A stretch of 64,000 nt of DNA from Sarcophilus harrisii (lineage: Eukaryota; Chordata; Mammalia; Dasyuromorphia; Dasyuridae), in contig NC_045431.1 in assembly GCF_902635505.1 (NCBI RefSeq), forward strand, positions 99,575,988-99,639,987, in the 5' to 3' direction. Below are positions 43,436 to 56,225 of this stretch, piece after piece. Within the stretch, counting starts at the first letter, position 1; the number at the start of each line of letters is the position of its first letter. Under the pieces are notes generated by a model, which saw nothing but the letters and a program-made list of their open reading frames with translations, ran no database searches and was not told where the DNA came from. The position numbers were made by a program, and so were the translations under genes.

Positions 43436-44509
43436 GAAGAAGCATGGTGTAATAGAGAATTGACCTCACTGTTACAAAAACTCAGGTTCAAGTCCCATAC
43501 CTGACTGTATCCCAGCAATCCTTTAAGGATAGAAATTGAAAAACAAATCATTTAGTTGCATTGGTAAAAGCAGTTATACCAATGCAAACACAGATTTGCA
43601 TCAAACATATGTGTATATATTACTGTTATATGGTATATGTATATTTTTGTATATTATTAAAACCTTAGTATTATTTAAGTATTAACAATATAATATATAG
43701 AATTCCATGTATACATTATATATACTATATAAAATTCCCATAATATTATGTATATATGTAGATATATGCATATCTATCCATCCATTTATTCTTCCATTAT
43801 CTCTCTATCTATCTAATCATGTTTATTCCTAATAAACTGGTTGGAGTCAAGAAGATTTATATTTAAAACTTGCTTCAGACACTTCCCTGATGGTAATGAG
43901 AAAGTCCTGTCATCTTTCTGTCTGTTTCCTTAAATGTACATCAGGGATGAAATCCTGCCTTACCTATGCCACAAATTTTAGAGGAAACTTATCATAAGAT
44001 AATTTATATAAAGCACTCTGTAAACCTGAAAGCCCTGTTGTAGTTGCTATTGTTTTTGTTGTTACTATTATTATATCTGCCTCCTGAAAAAGACTAGACA
44101 ACTTCCACAATTCAAACACATGGAAACCATGGAAATAGAAGCAAATCCAAGTCAAGCTAGCTGACCTGCAGTGCCTTTGAAACACTGGTCCTGGGTCCCA
44201 TATGGGGTTACATCAGAACTCACACTGTGGAGGGCTGGGCAATTTCCCTTGAGTTTGCTCGGAATCAGGTCTCCACATCACTTTGGGGCTATTGCCATGC
44301 CATGTTGTTTTACTTAAACTCTCCAGCCCCTTTTCTTCCTCTCCCTACAAAACTCTGGACTTTACCTTTGGGAGGATGGCTAGCATAGATGAGCTCTTGA
44401 CTCATGTTGCCTGAAGCCAGGGTCTCAAGTCTCTTATATCCACATCGTGTTGTTTCTTTTTTTTTTTCCTTGCCACCCTTCTTTTCCTGTTCTAATTTAT
44501 GTGTGGTCT
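43436..44509. other. No gene; SINE head and simple repeats
   Basis: A SINE or MIR head lies at about 43440-43530 (TGGTGTAATAGAGAATTGAC). TATA/TATC repeats occupy 43610-43830. The rest is unassigned. Confidence 0.4.
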
Positions 44510-44514
44510 TCATC

Positions 44515-44610
44515 TTTAGAACTTAACTCCCTTTGTGGGCAGGGACAATCTTTCTTGTTTCTGTTTGTTCCCCCAGCACATAACATTGGAAACACTGCTA
44601 CTTAACTAAA
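44515..44610 (+). mobile_element. L2 3' end fragment
   Basis: CTCCCTTTGTGGGCAGGGAC and CCCCAGCACATAACATTGG fit the L2 3' tail. Confidence 0.5.
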
Positions 44611-44830
44611 TCTCTCTCTCTCTCTGTGACTCTCTCTCTGTCTCTCTGTCTCTCTATCTCTTTCTTTCTGTCTTTCTCTGTCTCTCTGTCTCTCTATCTC
44701 TTTCTTTCTGTCTTTCTATCTCTTTCTTTCTGTCTCTCTTGTCTCGCTATTCCTATATCCTTGCCTCTTTTTTTTCTCTTCCCTTCTCTCTCCTTTCTCC
44801 TCTCTCTGTCTCTTCTGTCTCTGTATTTTT
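44608..44830. repeat. (TC)n/(TCTG)n pyrimidine tract
   Basis: About 220 bases of TCTC, TCTG and CTTT units. Confidence 0.92.
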
Positions 44831-44884
44831 CTTATACCTCATAATCTTAGAAATTTGCCTGGACACAAAAAAATGAGTGATTAA

Positions 44885-44982
44885 CCTGGTATCACACAGA
44901 TAATATATGTTAGACTAATGATTTGAACCCATATATTCTTGACTTCGAAGTCAGCACCCTATTCACTTTACTGTACTTCCCT
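44885..44982 (-). mobile_element. MIR fragment
   Basis: GTATCACACAGATAATATAT, GATTTGAACCCATATATTC and AGTCAGCACCCTATTCACTT. Confidence 0.6.
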
Positions 44983-45047
44983 TTTTCATAGACATATTTG
45001 TTCCCTAAAATTTTAAATTTGCATTAAGAATCCTCCAGATCATTGAG

Positions 45048-45195
45048 GGACAGCAGTATGATGTAGTGGCTTAGGAATTAGCAGACCCTCTAACTAGCAG
45101 TGTGAGTTTAGGCAAGTGTTTAAACTCTCTACACTTCAATTTTGTCATTTGTAAGAAGGGGTAATTAATCTGAAACATCATTAATATACTTGCCA
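45048..45195 (+). mobile_element. MIR fragment
   Basis: AGTATGATGTAGTGGCTTAG, CTAGCAGTGTGAGTTTAGGC and TTTTGTCATTTGTAAGAAG. Confidence 0.65.
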
Positions 45196-45489
45196 ATACC
45201 AAAATTTTATAATTTTTTAAAACTATAATCAAGATGAAGCCATGACTTATTTTCATAGGTATCTTAAGGGATTCATTTTTAAGGATTTTCTTATTTTCCC
45301 AGCTGCAACATAGCACCCACATGGATTAAGCTTGAAGTGCATGTTTACAATCAGAGTTGAGAGGGCTGTTAGGTGGCAGAAAGCTAATCATTTTATCTTT
45401 TCAGACATAATCACCAGTTCTTAAGGAGAACTGAAAAGATGAGTAGGACTTGGTATTAATTACAGAAGACATTGATCTTACCTTGAAAT

Positions 45490-45965
45490 ATTTTAAAAAT
45501 ATATTTAATATATTTTATTTTCTTCAATTACATGTTAAAGCAATTTTAACAGCTGTTTTCTTTTTAAGTTTTGAGTCAGTTCTAAATTTTTTTCTTACCT
45601 CCATTTCCTCCCTCCTCTCTGAGATGGTAAGCAATTAGATATGTTATACATGTGCAACCATGTAAAACATTTCCATATTAGTCATTTTGTGTAAGATGAC
45701 TCAAATAAAAAAGAAAGAAAAAAACATGAAAAATAATATGCTTCAGTATTTTAAAAATAGTAGTTTTTCCCCACTTTGGAAATGGATAATATGCTTCATC
45801 ATTAACCCTTTGGAATTGTCTTTGCTGAGAATAGCTAAGTCATTCACAATTCTTCATTGTATAATATTTCTGTTATTATGTACAATAATAGCAATGGTTC
45901 TAGTTCTGCTCATTTTATTTTGTATCAGTTATGAAAATCTTCTTTGTAGCAGACAAGGACACTTC
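45490..45965 (-). mobile_element. Old L1-type 3' end
   Basis: Shares the order TTTTATTTTCTTCAATTACATG, TATACATGTGCAACCATG, AACATTTCCATATTAGTC, TTGCTGAGAATAGC and GTTCTAGTTCTGCTC with 25455-25800 and with marsupial L1 3' regions. Confidence 0.55.
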
Positions 45966-46054
45966 TTAACCCATTGTTTTTGAGTTTATTTTGGGCATCC
46001 AGGTCAGAACTGGCCACCAGTGAATTGGTTATCTGATTCTCTAAAGCTGACCAA

Positions 46055-46160
46055 GGGACTTCTTATTAAATCCAGCCATACCTTTCTGGACCTCATTTTT
46101 CTCATCTGGAAAATAAAGAAGTTGGTTCAAATATTTTAAAGTGCCTTCTACCTTCTAAAC
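46055..46160 (+). mobile_element. MIR 3' fragment
   Basis: GGACCTCATTTTTCTCATCTGG and AAATAAAGAAGTTGG. Confidence 0.5.
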
Positions 46161-46800
46161 AGATAGTCAGGATAGATAATCCGGTATCTGGGGCTAGCCA
46201 AACATTTTGAGTTGTGTGTGTCCATACCGATTCTGTCTCACAATAAGGAAAACATGGCTTTGTAGACATGATTGTATAATTTCAGAGATCAAGTCCCAAG
46301 GGCACAGACAGCCTTCATAGATAGTTTTGGCCTGGATAAAGAGGTCCTACAATCTGGGGATAGTGACAACAAGATGGAAGACTAAATGGTTAAAATATAT
46401 AGAATGGAACGTATTCATAAGAATTGGTAAGGGTGCTTACAACTTACTGACTTCACAAAGTGCTCTCTCTGTTCTGTGTCACTCTCTGGGTCTGTCTCCC
46501 TTTCTTCTCTCCACATAGTGAAATTATATATAGCTATATAGAATATAAAAAGTCCATAACATTTAAAGTATGACTATATGTCATGCATATGGACATGCAC
46601 ATATATGCACATATGTATATGTACATGCATATGCATATATACATATACATCTATATGCAGCAATGCCTGGAATCTGATCAGGGAGTCAGTCTTACAGAGG
46701 CTAGAGATTTAAAAAAAAAATTATTTTCAGAGATTCAGTAAAAGTGACAATGAATAAACATCATGAAAGTGGAGTTTTTTATTTTTTTTACCACATATTA

Positions 46801-46802
46801 TA

Positions 46803-46862
<60 letters not shown>
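46801..46862. repeat. (AT)n then poly(T)
   Basis: Alternating AT followed by 16 T, leading into the SINE tail. Confidence 0.92.
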
Positions 46863-46990
46863 GCGAAGACAATTGGGGTTAAGTGACTTGCCCAGGGTTA
46901 CATGTCAGGAAGTGTTAAGTGTGGATTTCATCTCAGGTCCTCCTGACTTCACGGCTGGTGTTCTATCCACTACACCAACTAGCTGCCCTT
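46863..46990 (-). mobile_element. tRNA-derived SINE (MAR1/WSINE type)
   Basis: CAATTGGGGTTAAGTGACTT, GCCCAGGGTTACATGTCAGG and CCACTACACCAACTAGCTG. The preceding poly(T) is its A-tail. Confidence 0.85.
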
Positions 46991-47174
46991 TAGATGTATT
47001 CTTAATAAAGAACATCATAAGAAATAGCATCTACTTAATACTGGTGAAGAGACTTACTTCATAAACATAACTCACCACTGGCTTCTCTATTTGCTATATC
47101 CTTTTCTAATGTACTTATTAGAATAGATTGCCTATTATAGTTATCTGTCTACTTTAAACAATAATCACTCCTTT

Positions 47175-47390
47175 ATCTCTATGTGTGTGTGTGTGTGTGT
47201 GCATATGCATATCCTTATCTCTATGTCTCTCTATCTTATTAACTATCTATCAATCTTCTGCCTGTCTATCAAATATCTATAAATCTATTATCTCTATCAT
47301 CTATATATAATTTATTATATATCTGATTATCCTTCTATCTATCCTTCTATCTAGTTATTCTATCTATCTACCTGTAATTTCATCTGAACT
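47175..47390. repeat. (TG)n and (ATCT)n microsatellites
   Basis: TG units at 47182-47201, then scattered ATCT/TATC units to 47372. Confidence 0.85.
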
Positions 47391-47442
47391 TTATACTAAA
47401 CTGAGGAAAAATCTCTTCTTATCCATATCCATATAGGGAATT

Positions 47443-47555
47443 CTTAGTCAAGTTAACAAGGATTTATTGTTTCTTGTGTGTCTGGCACTGAGCTAACCTC
47501 TTCAGATAAACAGAAGGGCATACAGTTTTTGTTCAAACGGAACCTACAAAATTCC
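47443..47555 (+). mobile_element. Ancient interspersed repeat (L2/L3-like)
   Basis: GTTAACAAGGATTTATTG and TGTGTCTGGCACTGAGCTAA resemble 32603-32735. Confidence 0.4.
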
Positions 47556-50205
47556 ATTTCCTTTTATTAATCTTAGCAAAGTTATTCCAAATGATAGTTG
47601 AGAGTTTCCTGCAGCTGTGATTTGTCCATGATCTCTGAGAAAACAGTATTAGCATGGCTTAGACCCTGTTTTATCTTCCTCCAAGGTTGCCTCTCTATTC
47701 ATTAGGCCTGATGCCACTTTCATTTGAAATACATCTCAAATAAGAAGGTATAAATAAAATGTACTGGATATTTCAGAGAAAATGATCAAATGTAAACCAA
47801 ATTCTACCATATTATACTTATCATTATTCTAACTTCAAACCTTAAAATTTTACCCTGTGATTAGCAGCTGTCACTTCTAATATTCAAGAGAAAGAGAAGT
47901 CTGTGAATACAAAGAGCTCTTGAATGATTCCCCTTTTCCCTCAAGTCTCTGTCTCCCACATCCCAGTAATTAGGAATTAAATGAGGTTTTGAAAACAGAG
48001 AGTGAACCTGCATAACTGGGCCAAGAAAATGAAAAGATAACTGGGTACAAAGTAGCTCCAGCCCCTTCATATTATCACAGAGCTCAAGAGAACATGAATG
48101 CTCTGTTAAGTTTAATACAATGCACACAATTAGGTGAAAGAAATTAATGCCAGTGTAATCAGAGCTCTCCAAAAGTTAATTAGGGGTATGAGGAAGAACA
48201 AGCAGAGATTCACCTTTTCTTCCCAGACAGCCCTGAATTATGGAATTTCAGCATTTTGTTTCCTCCTCTGATGTCAGACACCTTGTCAATTCTATCAGTT
48301 ATTGAAAACAAGAATAATCCAGATTGTTCTCATCAGAAACAATATTCCATGGCCTGGATGTGCATGGTGGACTTTTAGGTGTGTCTGTGGGATCCTGCAA
48401 TTGGAAAGATTACTTTTGGCAATGCTTTTTAGACCAGCCAAAAGGATGCAGAAGAGAAGAAGATTATTTCCCTTCCCCATGTGAGTCATGTTTTAGATGG
48501 TGTTGAAGGCTACCTCAATGAAAGAGGCATAATTCTTTTAATTACTTTAAACAACAAATATTAAAAGAAAGTATTTAAGTTTTGAGCTAAATGGTTCCTC
48601 TGGCTTATTAGTATAGGGAAAATCATAGATATAGGTAAGCTCATGAGTCTGGTTTACAATGGATATCTACTCCCAGAGTACATAAAATTTAGGATAACTT
48701 GTCTAGTGGGGGACAGATATGAGGACAGATATATGAGTTGAAGGTACCCCTAGGTTCTACAAAGTCCTTGGAGAAAGCATCCACACAGGCAGCATCACAA
48801 ACCCTTGACATACTGAAGTATGTGTATTATTATTTATTAACTAGATATCATGCCCAGGAGGCATACAGCATTAGTCTGTATAAAGACACGCAATAAAGTC
48901 TTTCTTAGGAAGAATTGTCACACATTTATTATACATTCACTTTGCTGGAGAGGACCAGTTTTCTCTTCACTAATATTCAATGTCCCCTGTCTGAGCAATA
49001 CAGTAACTTGTCAAATGAAATTAGATAAAATGAAAGGATGTAGTGCAATAGATACCCTGCATGAGATTAGCTCTTGCAGTTACTTTATTAAGAAGATTAC
49101 TTGGTGACAATTTATTCTTCCTTAGAAAAGATGAAAGTCTGGCGGCCTATGCTAAATTGTAAAGCAGAGATCAATGTGAAATTTCACTGAAGGGCTTAGC
49201 CTGCGAGTGTCACACATGAAAAACTATTAGAAGCCTAGATGTTGTGAAGAGATGAAGATGAAGAAATCTTTTGAAAATTTAGTCCCTTTCATGTGGAATT
49301 TTGAGTAGAATTCTTAAAGGATGGGCACGGGCAGAAAGCACAAGTAGCATCAAGATATTGTCTCTGGAAATATGGAAAGTGATATGTCCTTTTCAGGTTT
49401 GAGACCTGCTTTGAAGGAGATTCCAACAGAATGCTTAGTGCTTAATGGAAGGCCATAAGAGAAGATGAGTTAGGTTGGTATAAACAATTATAATAACAAT
49501 AACAAACAAAAACTTACAAAAAACAATTTATAATAAACAATAAGTCGCTGTAATTTGTGGAGTTTTTTGCTCGAAAGGTGGTTGAGAATGCTTCAAAAAC
49601 AGCCCTGATAATATAGAATCCTTCTCTAGCCTGAGACCTTTATCCTTTTACAAATTTAAAGCATCTTCTCTCTCCCAACTTGGTCAACAGTCTTCATGAT
49701 TTTTACTGAATTGAAACAAATCTCCAAAGTTCACTCATCTTTCTTTTTGATTCTCAGAATGACTACTGCACATAATAATCTGAGGGCCACTTCTAAACAA
49801 ACTGGCAAAGTTTTGAAGTGGGAAGTTTCCTTTTAGATGCTCTGTCTTCTCTTGCCATTCAAAATGCTTTTCTTATCCAGTAGTGACTAGTCCTTTGCAA
49901 TCCAAATCTAACCAAACTTCCTATTGTCACTCTCTAGGCCCTTGTTTCTTTCATTTTCTATTTCCTCCTTCCTTAAATATGCATCAATTCTGTGTTTTAT
50001 CACTTCTGATCTGGTGGCTAATTTTCCAAAATGCCCTCCAGGAAACTTAAAGAACCAATTTGCCAAAGTCCTGGAAGGTAAACTTCCTTTCTAGGCAATT
50101 AAACACTTATTTACTTCTGGTAAATAATGTCTCATCCCAAAGACTGAACTCTAAGTGGTAAGGAAGGGATTTAATGGTAGGGAAATAAAGGTGGGGCATT
50201 AATAC
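47556..50205. other. No gene or repeat recognised in 2.6 kb
   Basis: The longest unbroken stretch without an identifiable element. Short open frames occur on both strands (for example 47861-48172 minus, 48850-49107 plus), but I see no splice-supported or domain-bearing coding sequence. Confidence 0.4.
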
Positions 50206-50478
50206 CACAAGCTAATGTAATGGACAGAATGCTGGGCCTTGAGTCAGGAAATCTTAGGTTTAAATAGGGCTGTAGACACATACTCTGTGATAATGGGCAA
50301 GTCACTTTACCTGTCCCAGCTTCAGTTTCCTTAATTATTTCCTCAAACAGCATCCTCCTGAGGATATCATTAATACTTGCCTTGTATCTACTTCAAATAT
50401 TTGTAAATTAGATAATATTTGTAAAAGCACTTATCACCTAGCACATAACAGAAGTTATATAAATGCTTTTGCCTTCCC
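50206..50478 (+). mobile_element. MIR
   Basis: GTAATGGACAGAATGCTGGG, GATAATGGGCAAGTCACTTTAC, CTTCAGTTTCCTTAATTATTT and ATTAGATAATATTTGTAAAAG. Confidence 0.8.
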
Positions 50479-50535
50479 CCGTCCCTTTCCCCTCAACCCA
50501 AAGAATAAATGTTAAATAATAGAAGTTTCAACTAT

Positions 50536-51266
50536 TGTGCCACAGTTCCCTTTTATTGTCCTGCTTCAGTTTTCCTAATTGTCCTGCCTCAGTTTTGCCA
50601 ATTGTTTTTCTTTATTGAATTATGTTTGCCCATCTTCTTCCTTGGGGAAAAAAAAATGCTCATTTTGGCTGGGTAGGTTATTTTTGGCTGCATACCAAAA
50701 TTATTAGCTTTTTGGAATATTAGATTCCAGGCCCTTTTATCCTTTAATGTGGACTTTGCTAGATCCTGGGCAATCCTTATTGTTTCCCTAATTGTCCTGC
50801 CTCAGTTTCCCCAATTGTTTTTCTTCAGTTTCCCTGAATTGTTCTGCCTCAATCCCCCTGGTTGCAGCCCTACCCCCTCCTGATCATTAGGTCTGATATA
50901 ACTTAGGGCTGGTTACTCTAAGGTTATAAATTATAGATGTGTAAACTCAAGATAAGGGGGAGTTCAGATTTTCTGGATCCTAAGTCCTCCCAGTTCATCT
51001 GAATTTATGGTCCTCACCCCCTACCCTGTCAGAACTGGATTGATGGTCTGTTCACGCTCTCAGTGCTCGGGCTCCACCCCTTGCCTTGATCTACCCTAGT
51101 TGTTTAGAGATATGTGCATATCTTTGAGATGAAAGTCTGATTCAGCCCTGAGACCAAAAATGGATCCTTTTGGTCCCAGAAAATCTCTCCCTTTCAGAAA
51201 TCCAAATAAAATATTAAAAATTCTCTAATCTCTATCTTGCTTCAGTTTCTCTGGAATTATACAACA
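50536..51266 (+). mobile_element. LTR of an endogenous retrovirus carrying an L1 ORF1 piece
   Basis: Starts TGTGCCACAG and ends near TTATACAACA. It contains repeated CCTGCCTCAGTTTCCC-type units and a U3-like middle. An AATAAA (about 51206-51211) is followed by a short U5-like tail. The exact ends and target duplication are not resolved. L1 ORF1 sequence occupies about 50620-50785. No internal viral region is visible. Confidence 0.55.
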
Positions 51267-52354
51267 AGAATATAACAGAATAGAGTTGTACTGTGTTCTC
51301 CCAGTTTTACTGGGTGATTATTCCTCATCCTACTCATATATCAAATGGAACAATACTTTCATTGCTTACTTGCCTCATGGTGCTTGAAGTTTTACAAAAT
51401 GTTACATAATCAAAGTTATTTTTTAAGAACATAACTCTGAGAGATAGAATATTAATAGGTTTTCCATTCCATTCTTGCACCCTCCCTAAGTCCTACTTGA
51501 TTGTTTCCTTATGGATTAGAGGTCATATTGGTCTTAAAGGTCAATACTTTCAAGCTGTAAAGGCTTTCAAGTACTGATTCTATAGCAGACTTTTTGACAA
51601 TTATATGTATTTTAGCCTTTCAAGAGAAACTTTTCACCAGGTTAGTCACAAGATGCTGGATTTTTCCACTCCAGAAACTCTTAAAGAGTTCTAACATTTT
51701 GTAATTTAGCAACTGTTTTGCAATTTATATTCTTAGAAAGTTGCCTAGAACTCTAAGAAATGAAATGACTCATTTATTTTTGCCTCAAAACAAATTCTTT
51801 AGGCAATAAGGTGTGCTTTGGAGAAAGTACTGGATTTATTAGAGAAATTATCCAGAGTACTTCCTTTTTTTTTCTTTAACAAATAAAAAATAAACCCTCT
51901 CTAGCATACATCTTTTGTCTTGAGTTCTAACTCTTAGATCACTGGTAGCAGACACTTTTTTCATTTCATTTCTTTCCTACTGAGGCCCAATGACACAGAA
52001 GAAAAAAGTTTTGTAAAGATTTACAAAATGATTTAAAGGAATTGTTGTTTTCTTTCTACTAAACAAAAAACAGATAACAGATGGTTGTTCATTCTTGAGA
52101 CTAAGCCTTTTTTTTTCAAAATAAAAAAAAAGGAACATAAAACATAGGTCGAGGTGATAAAGAGTAGAAAGAAGCATATGTGGAGACTTCCAGGAAAAGA
52201 TAAGATAGAATCTGAGCTAGGGAGCACAGACATGTAGTTTGAAGAAACATGAGTGAGACACAAAAATTATCATTGTATCTTCTGCTTAGGGAATTCACAG
52301 CCTCCCTAACCTTCCCCAACTTTTTTCCCGTGATGTAGTAGATCCCTAAAGTTT
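51267..52354. other. No gene recognised
   Basis: AT-rich. Overlapping minus-strand open frames at 51977-52319 lack motifs. Confidence 0.35.
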
Positions 52355-52475
52355 TAGTAAGACAACCAGTGTAAATTTGCGAAAATCACTTAAATTCTCT
52401 GAATCTGTTTCCTCTTCTGAAAATTGAATGCCTGGAACCAATGATCTCTATGATCCTTTTCAGCTTCAACTCCAA
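52355..52475 (+). mobile_element. MIR fragment
   Basis: GCGAAAATCACTTAAATTCTC, GAATCTGTTTCCTCTTCTG and ATGATCTCTATGATCC. Confidence 0.65.
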
Positions 52476-53490
52476 TGAAACTTTCCCACATTCATCTAAT
52501 CCCTGTCATCAAAAGACTTGGCCAGGTTCCCAAACCCAATCTTCTTGCCTCAAATATCTATTGTAATTGAGTTCTCATTTCTTTAAATGACTATCCACTA
52601 GGGCTATTTATAGCTACTTTGCTCTCTCATTTCCCACCTCAAATCATCTTCAAAATCTTATACATCATTAGTCACTCTCGATGTGTCTTCACATTTTCTT
52701 ATCTCACTTCAACTTTCACTGGCCTTCACTTCCTGGACCCCAAATTACCTAAAGATACCTTATAGGCTCTTTCTTCCATTTATCTGTCAGTGCCTTTCTC
52801 TTCCTCTGTTAGAATGGCAGTTCAGAGATGCACTCAGAATGAGACTAAAATGATCCTGAAGACAAATTTAGAACCTGACTCTACGTGTACTCCTTGTACT
52901 TTTTGTCGACACTTTGCAAGTGAGAAAGCAAAGAGATCAACTTGGAGAAAGCTATGTGACATTGAACTGAGGGTTTCAGAACTTAAAGTTTGCAATTGTG
53001 TGTCAGTGTGGTATGTATTCAATTTAATGGTATTAGATCTCTTTATGTGTAAATTTATATTTAGAGGCGATTGAATGTTGAGTTTGAATATAAGAAATTT
53101 GGGTTTGAATTTTTCTGTGGACATATGCTAAAGATTTGATAATGGTCAATCAACACTAATGTTTTTATTCATAAGCAATCATCTTAAAATCAAACAGTTT
53201 ATTTTTAAAATCATAGAATCAAGTTCTATGTATTTTAATTCCTATAGTTGGCAGTAAAAGCCTTTCCAAATAAGTGATGTTGTGATAAATAAACATTCAT
53301 GCTGGGAACACAAAGCTTATGTAATCAAATGTAATTTCTTAAAAAGTGTTCTTTTTTATCTCTAGAGAAGTTAAGAGACCTGGAGATGAGTAATGCTGCA
53401 AGTTCTCAGGTTTGTGTCTCAAGAAAGACTTCCATTGACTATCTAAACAATTTCACTAAAACAATCATCTCATAGAGAGATGAGATTGGA
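52476..53490. other. No gene recognised
   Basis: A 94-codon plus frame and an overlapping 96-codon minus frame (52790-53124) have no recognisable family and no supporting context. Confidence 0.35.
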
Positions 53491-53499
53491 GAACCTATC

Positions 53500-53552
53500 T
53501 TCTCTCTCTGTCTGTCTCTCTCTCCCTCTCTCCCCATATATGTGTATATATA
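53500..53552. repeat. (TC)n then (AT)-rich microsatellite
   Basis: TCTC/TCTG units followed by ATATATGTGTATATATAT. Confidence 0.88.
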
Positions 53553-54470
53553 TTTCTAATAATTCTGTTCTAATCATTATGTGCTTCAGTCAACATTTTT
53601 TGCTTTCCAAGGGTTCTAGAACAGACATAGGGGGAAAAGAGAAGAAAGGAATTATTTCTGTTTTAGTCTCAGAGCTAAATTTTGGGATTTGATCATTATA
53701 ATTGGTTAAGGGTATGAGGGAGAAAAGAGAGTTAGTTCAGAGAAAGTTGATATCACAAGGATGATTCTTTGGGACTATTTTTATAACCATGACATGACTC
53801 TGAGAAACTTTTCTGGGACCCTTCATCCTTCCAATATATAGCTGTTAACTCATACCAATTCTCATTTAAAAAAGAAAGAACAAAGGTGCCATTAGGATTA
53901 ATTGTAGCCTAAATATAAGAAATTCAACTCCTCTAAACTCCCTTAAACTAATCTCCTGATTTTAAAACATGCTACAGTACTATAGGCTAGGATTCACTGA
54001 GGACTTTTTATTGGGGCATACTTCGTTTATAAGATGATGAAAAAAATGCCTACATGAAATTCTGCATTATGTACACAGCAGGCACAATGAGCTGCTTTTG
54101 TCCACAGTCTTTCTCAACAAAGGCCCAGCTCCTTCTCTTCATGGACATGTTGCAGGGAAAGCACTTAACATCCTATGTATACTTCCCTAAAATGTCCTTA
54201 CAGGGAGACTTGCTGTGAAAAATCTAATAGAGAAAAAAGTAAATGAAAGGAAAAGTAATATGTTTTTGAAATATTTAGAGAAAAAGCAAAATAAAAAAAT
54301 CTGTTAAGAAAATCAAAGTGTGATTCTCTCTAGTTGTCTTCTAGTATTTGGAGGGTGGTGTGGACATTATTGTACAGTGCTCTCTCTACTCCATCTATAT
54401 TTTTTGTCTCCCCTTTCTGTCTTTATTTCTTTCTGTCTCTTTCTTTTCTAAATTAGCCTCTCTCTCTCCA
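53553..54470. other. No gene recognised
   Basis: Ordinary AT-rich sequence. Confidence 0.3.
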
Positions 54471-54481
54471 AGTAAATGTTT

Positions 54482-54592
54482 TATATATGTGTGTGTATAT
54501 ATATATATATATATTTATATATATACACACACATATGTGGATATATATATGTATATGCAGATATGTTTGTATGTATATTGCATATATAGGTA
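54482..54592. repeat. (TA)n/(TG)n microsatellite
   Basis: Alternating TA and TG/CA units with short variants. Confidence 0.9.
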
Positions 54593-54912
54593 GTTGCGGA
54601 GGATATACTCTGTCTTAGCTCAGAGACCTCCTCACCAGGAGTTTCTTGTACCAAAGTCATTACATATTTTATAAATATTATATAAATAGATTCATATAAA
54701 GTGGAATGAGATCTCTAGTCCCTCCCATGAAGAAGTATGTCACAGAGGGAAGAACTCTCACTTAATTAGGCTAACAATTGAGTAAGCTTTCTTGTTAAGT
54801 AGTGAGTAACCTCTTTAGAAGAGTTCAAGGATGATAGGAATGATCCAGGTTATATTAAGTAGGAGGCTGGCCTACAGAGACTTGATGCTGTTCTAGTGGC
54901 AGTCAGAGAGTT

Positions 54913-55380
54913 GTGGGAATCCCCTCTTTGGTTGGAGGTGCAGGTCCAACATGAAAAGAATTCCTGAACCCGAAAAGTTTGAATGGCAAAAGGGAAATTT
55001 ATTGGCACTGAGAAGTCAGCTTTGCTAGGAAGGCAGACTTCTTAGTGACAAAATCCTGTTAGGGAAATAAAGGTTAGCATTGAGAAGGGAATGTCTTCAC
55101 CGCAGGCAGGGGTCCTGGTAGGCATCTGTGGCAAGGGGAGAGGTCCCTTGGCAAAGCATAATTCCTACTCCGGAATTCTGCAAAGATTTGGAGTTTAGAA
55201 TTGTCCTTTTAAGCTTCCAGTTGAAAAGAGAGCCAATGGCCCCAGGCCTAGATACTTATCTTGGAGTTTCAAGCCATTCAATATCAAACCCAGATCTCCA
55301 ATTGAATGAAATTCCTGAAGATGCTGCTACCCAAAAGATCAATAGAGGGTGATTTGCCCGGGATCTCCAATTGATCAAAG
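54913..55380 (-). mobile_element. LTR-like segment (endogenous retrovirus fossil), boundaries uncertain
   Basis: GC-richer than its surroundings. The minus strand ends in GGGGATTCCCACA at 54913 and carries CCAATAAATTTCCC (about 55000) some 85 bases before that end, like the poly(A) signal and U5 of an LTR. The 5' boundary is not resolved. Confidence 0.4.
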
Positions 55381-56040
55381 CCACTTATCTTAGCAAAAGG
55401 TTTGTCTAGAAAATATGCCTTCTCCTAGACTCACTGGAGTCTTTCAGAATTTACCAGTCAGACTATCTAATTGATAATTAAGGACTCTATCACCTTAGAG
55501 ATTCTGGAACTAGTAATATCACAGGAATAGAGAAGTGGATTGAATTGTTTAGGAGATAGGTGAAAATCTCAGACTCTTTGGCTTTTAAATTTAGAACTAA
55601 CTGTTCTGAGATTTGAGTTCAGTGGCATCCAGCAAAACATGACTTTTTGTTTCTAACCAAAGGTTATTAAAACAAAAGTTTCTTTTTTTTTTTTTTAAGT
55701 AGTTTATAAGGCTTTTTAGCCATGAGTAAGTTTTTTAAAGAAACAATCTTTCAGGGACTTACATGACCATAAATCAGAAGCATATTTCTATTTACCTTGG
55801 AATACTCATGAGTTTAGTGATTAATGGGAAAGGTGATTGGAAAGGCACATTTTGGACTTTGTTTGAGAAAAGAATTTGACCAATTATTTAAGTTGCTAAA
55901 GAAACTTAAAATATAGCATAGTTAATCTTAGTTTTGGTCTAATGCTACACACCATATGAGATTATTAGAATTATACTTTGATTTGTGCATTCTAAGTATG
56001 CACATAATTTTGCTTACATGATAAGGAATTTACTAGCCTG
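55381..56040. other. No gene recognised
   Basis: AT-rich with a T14 run near 55683. Confidence 0.3.
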
Positions 56041-56049
56041 TCAGAACTG

Positions 56050-56225
56050 GAAAGAAAGAAGTGAGGAATGGAGAAAATGAGGAAGGAAAGGAGGAAGAAG
56101 AAAGGAAAAGAGAGAAAGGAAGGAAGAAAAGAAAAAAAGAGGGAAGAAAGGAAAGAACACTGAAGAAAAGATGGAAGGAAGGAGGAAGAGAGGGAACAAG
56201 AAAGGAAAGGAGGAAAAAACTATTT
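56050..56225. repeat. Purine (GGAA/GAAA)n tract
   Basis: About 175 bases of almost pure purine. The 65-codon Lys/Glu/Arg open frame here is a by-product of the repeat. Confidence 0.9.

Noticed and set aside
46744-47064. 106-codon plus-strand frame
   Set aside because: Runs through (AT)n, poly(T) and an antisense SINE; no coding signal.
48295-48506. Three overlapping 60-64-codon frames on both strands
   Set aside because: Short, mutually overlapping and without motif; not enough to call a gene.
52790-53124. Overlapping open frames of 94 (+) and 96 (-) codons
   Set aside because: No recognisable family, no splice context, no conservation information; likely chance.
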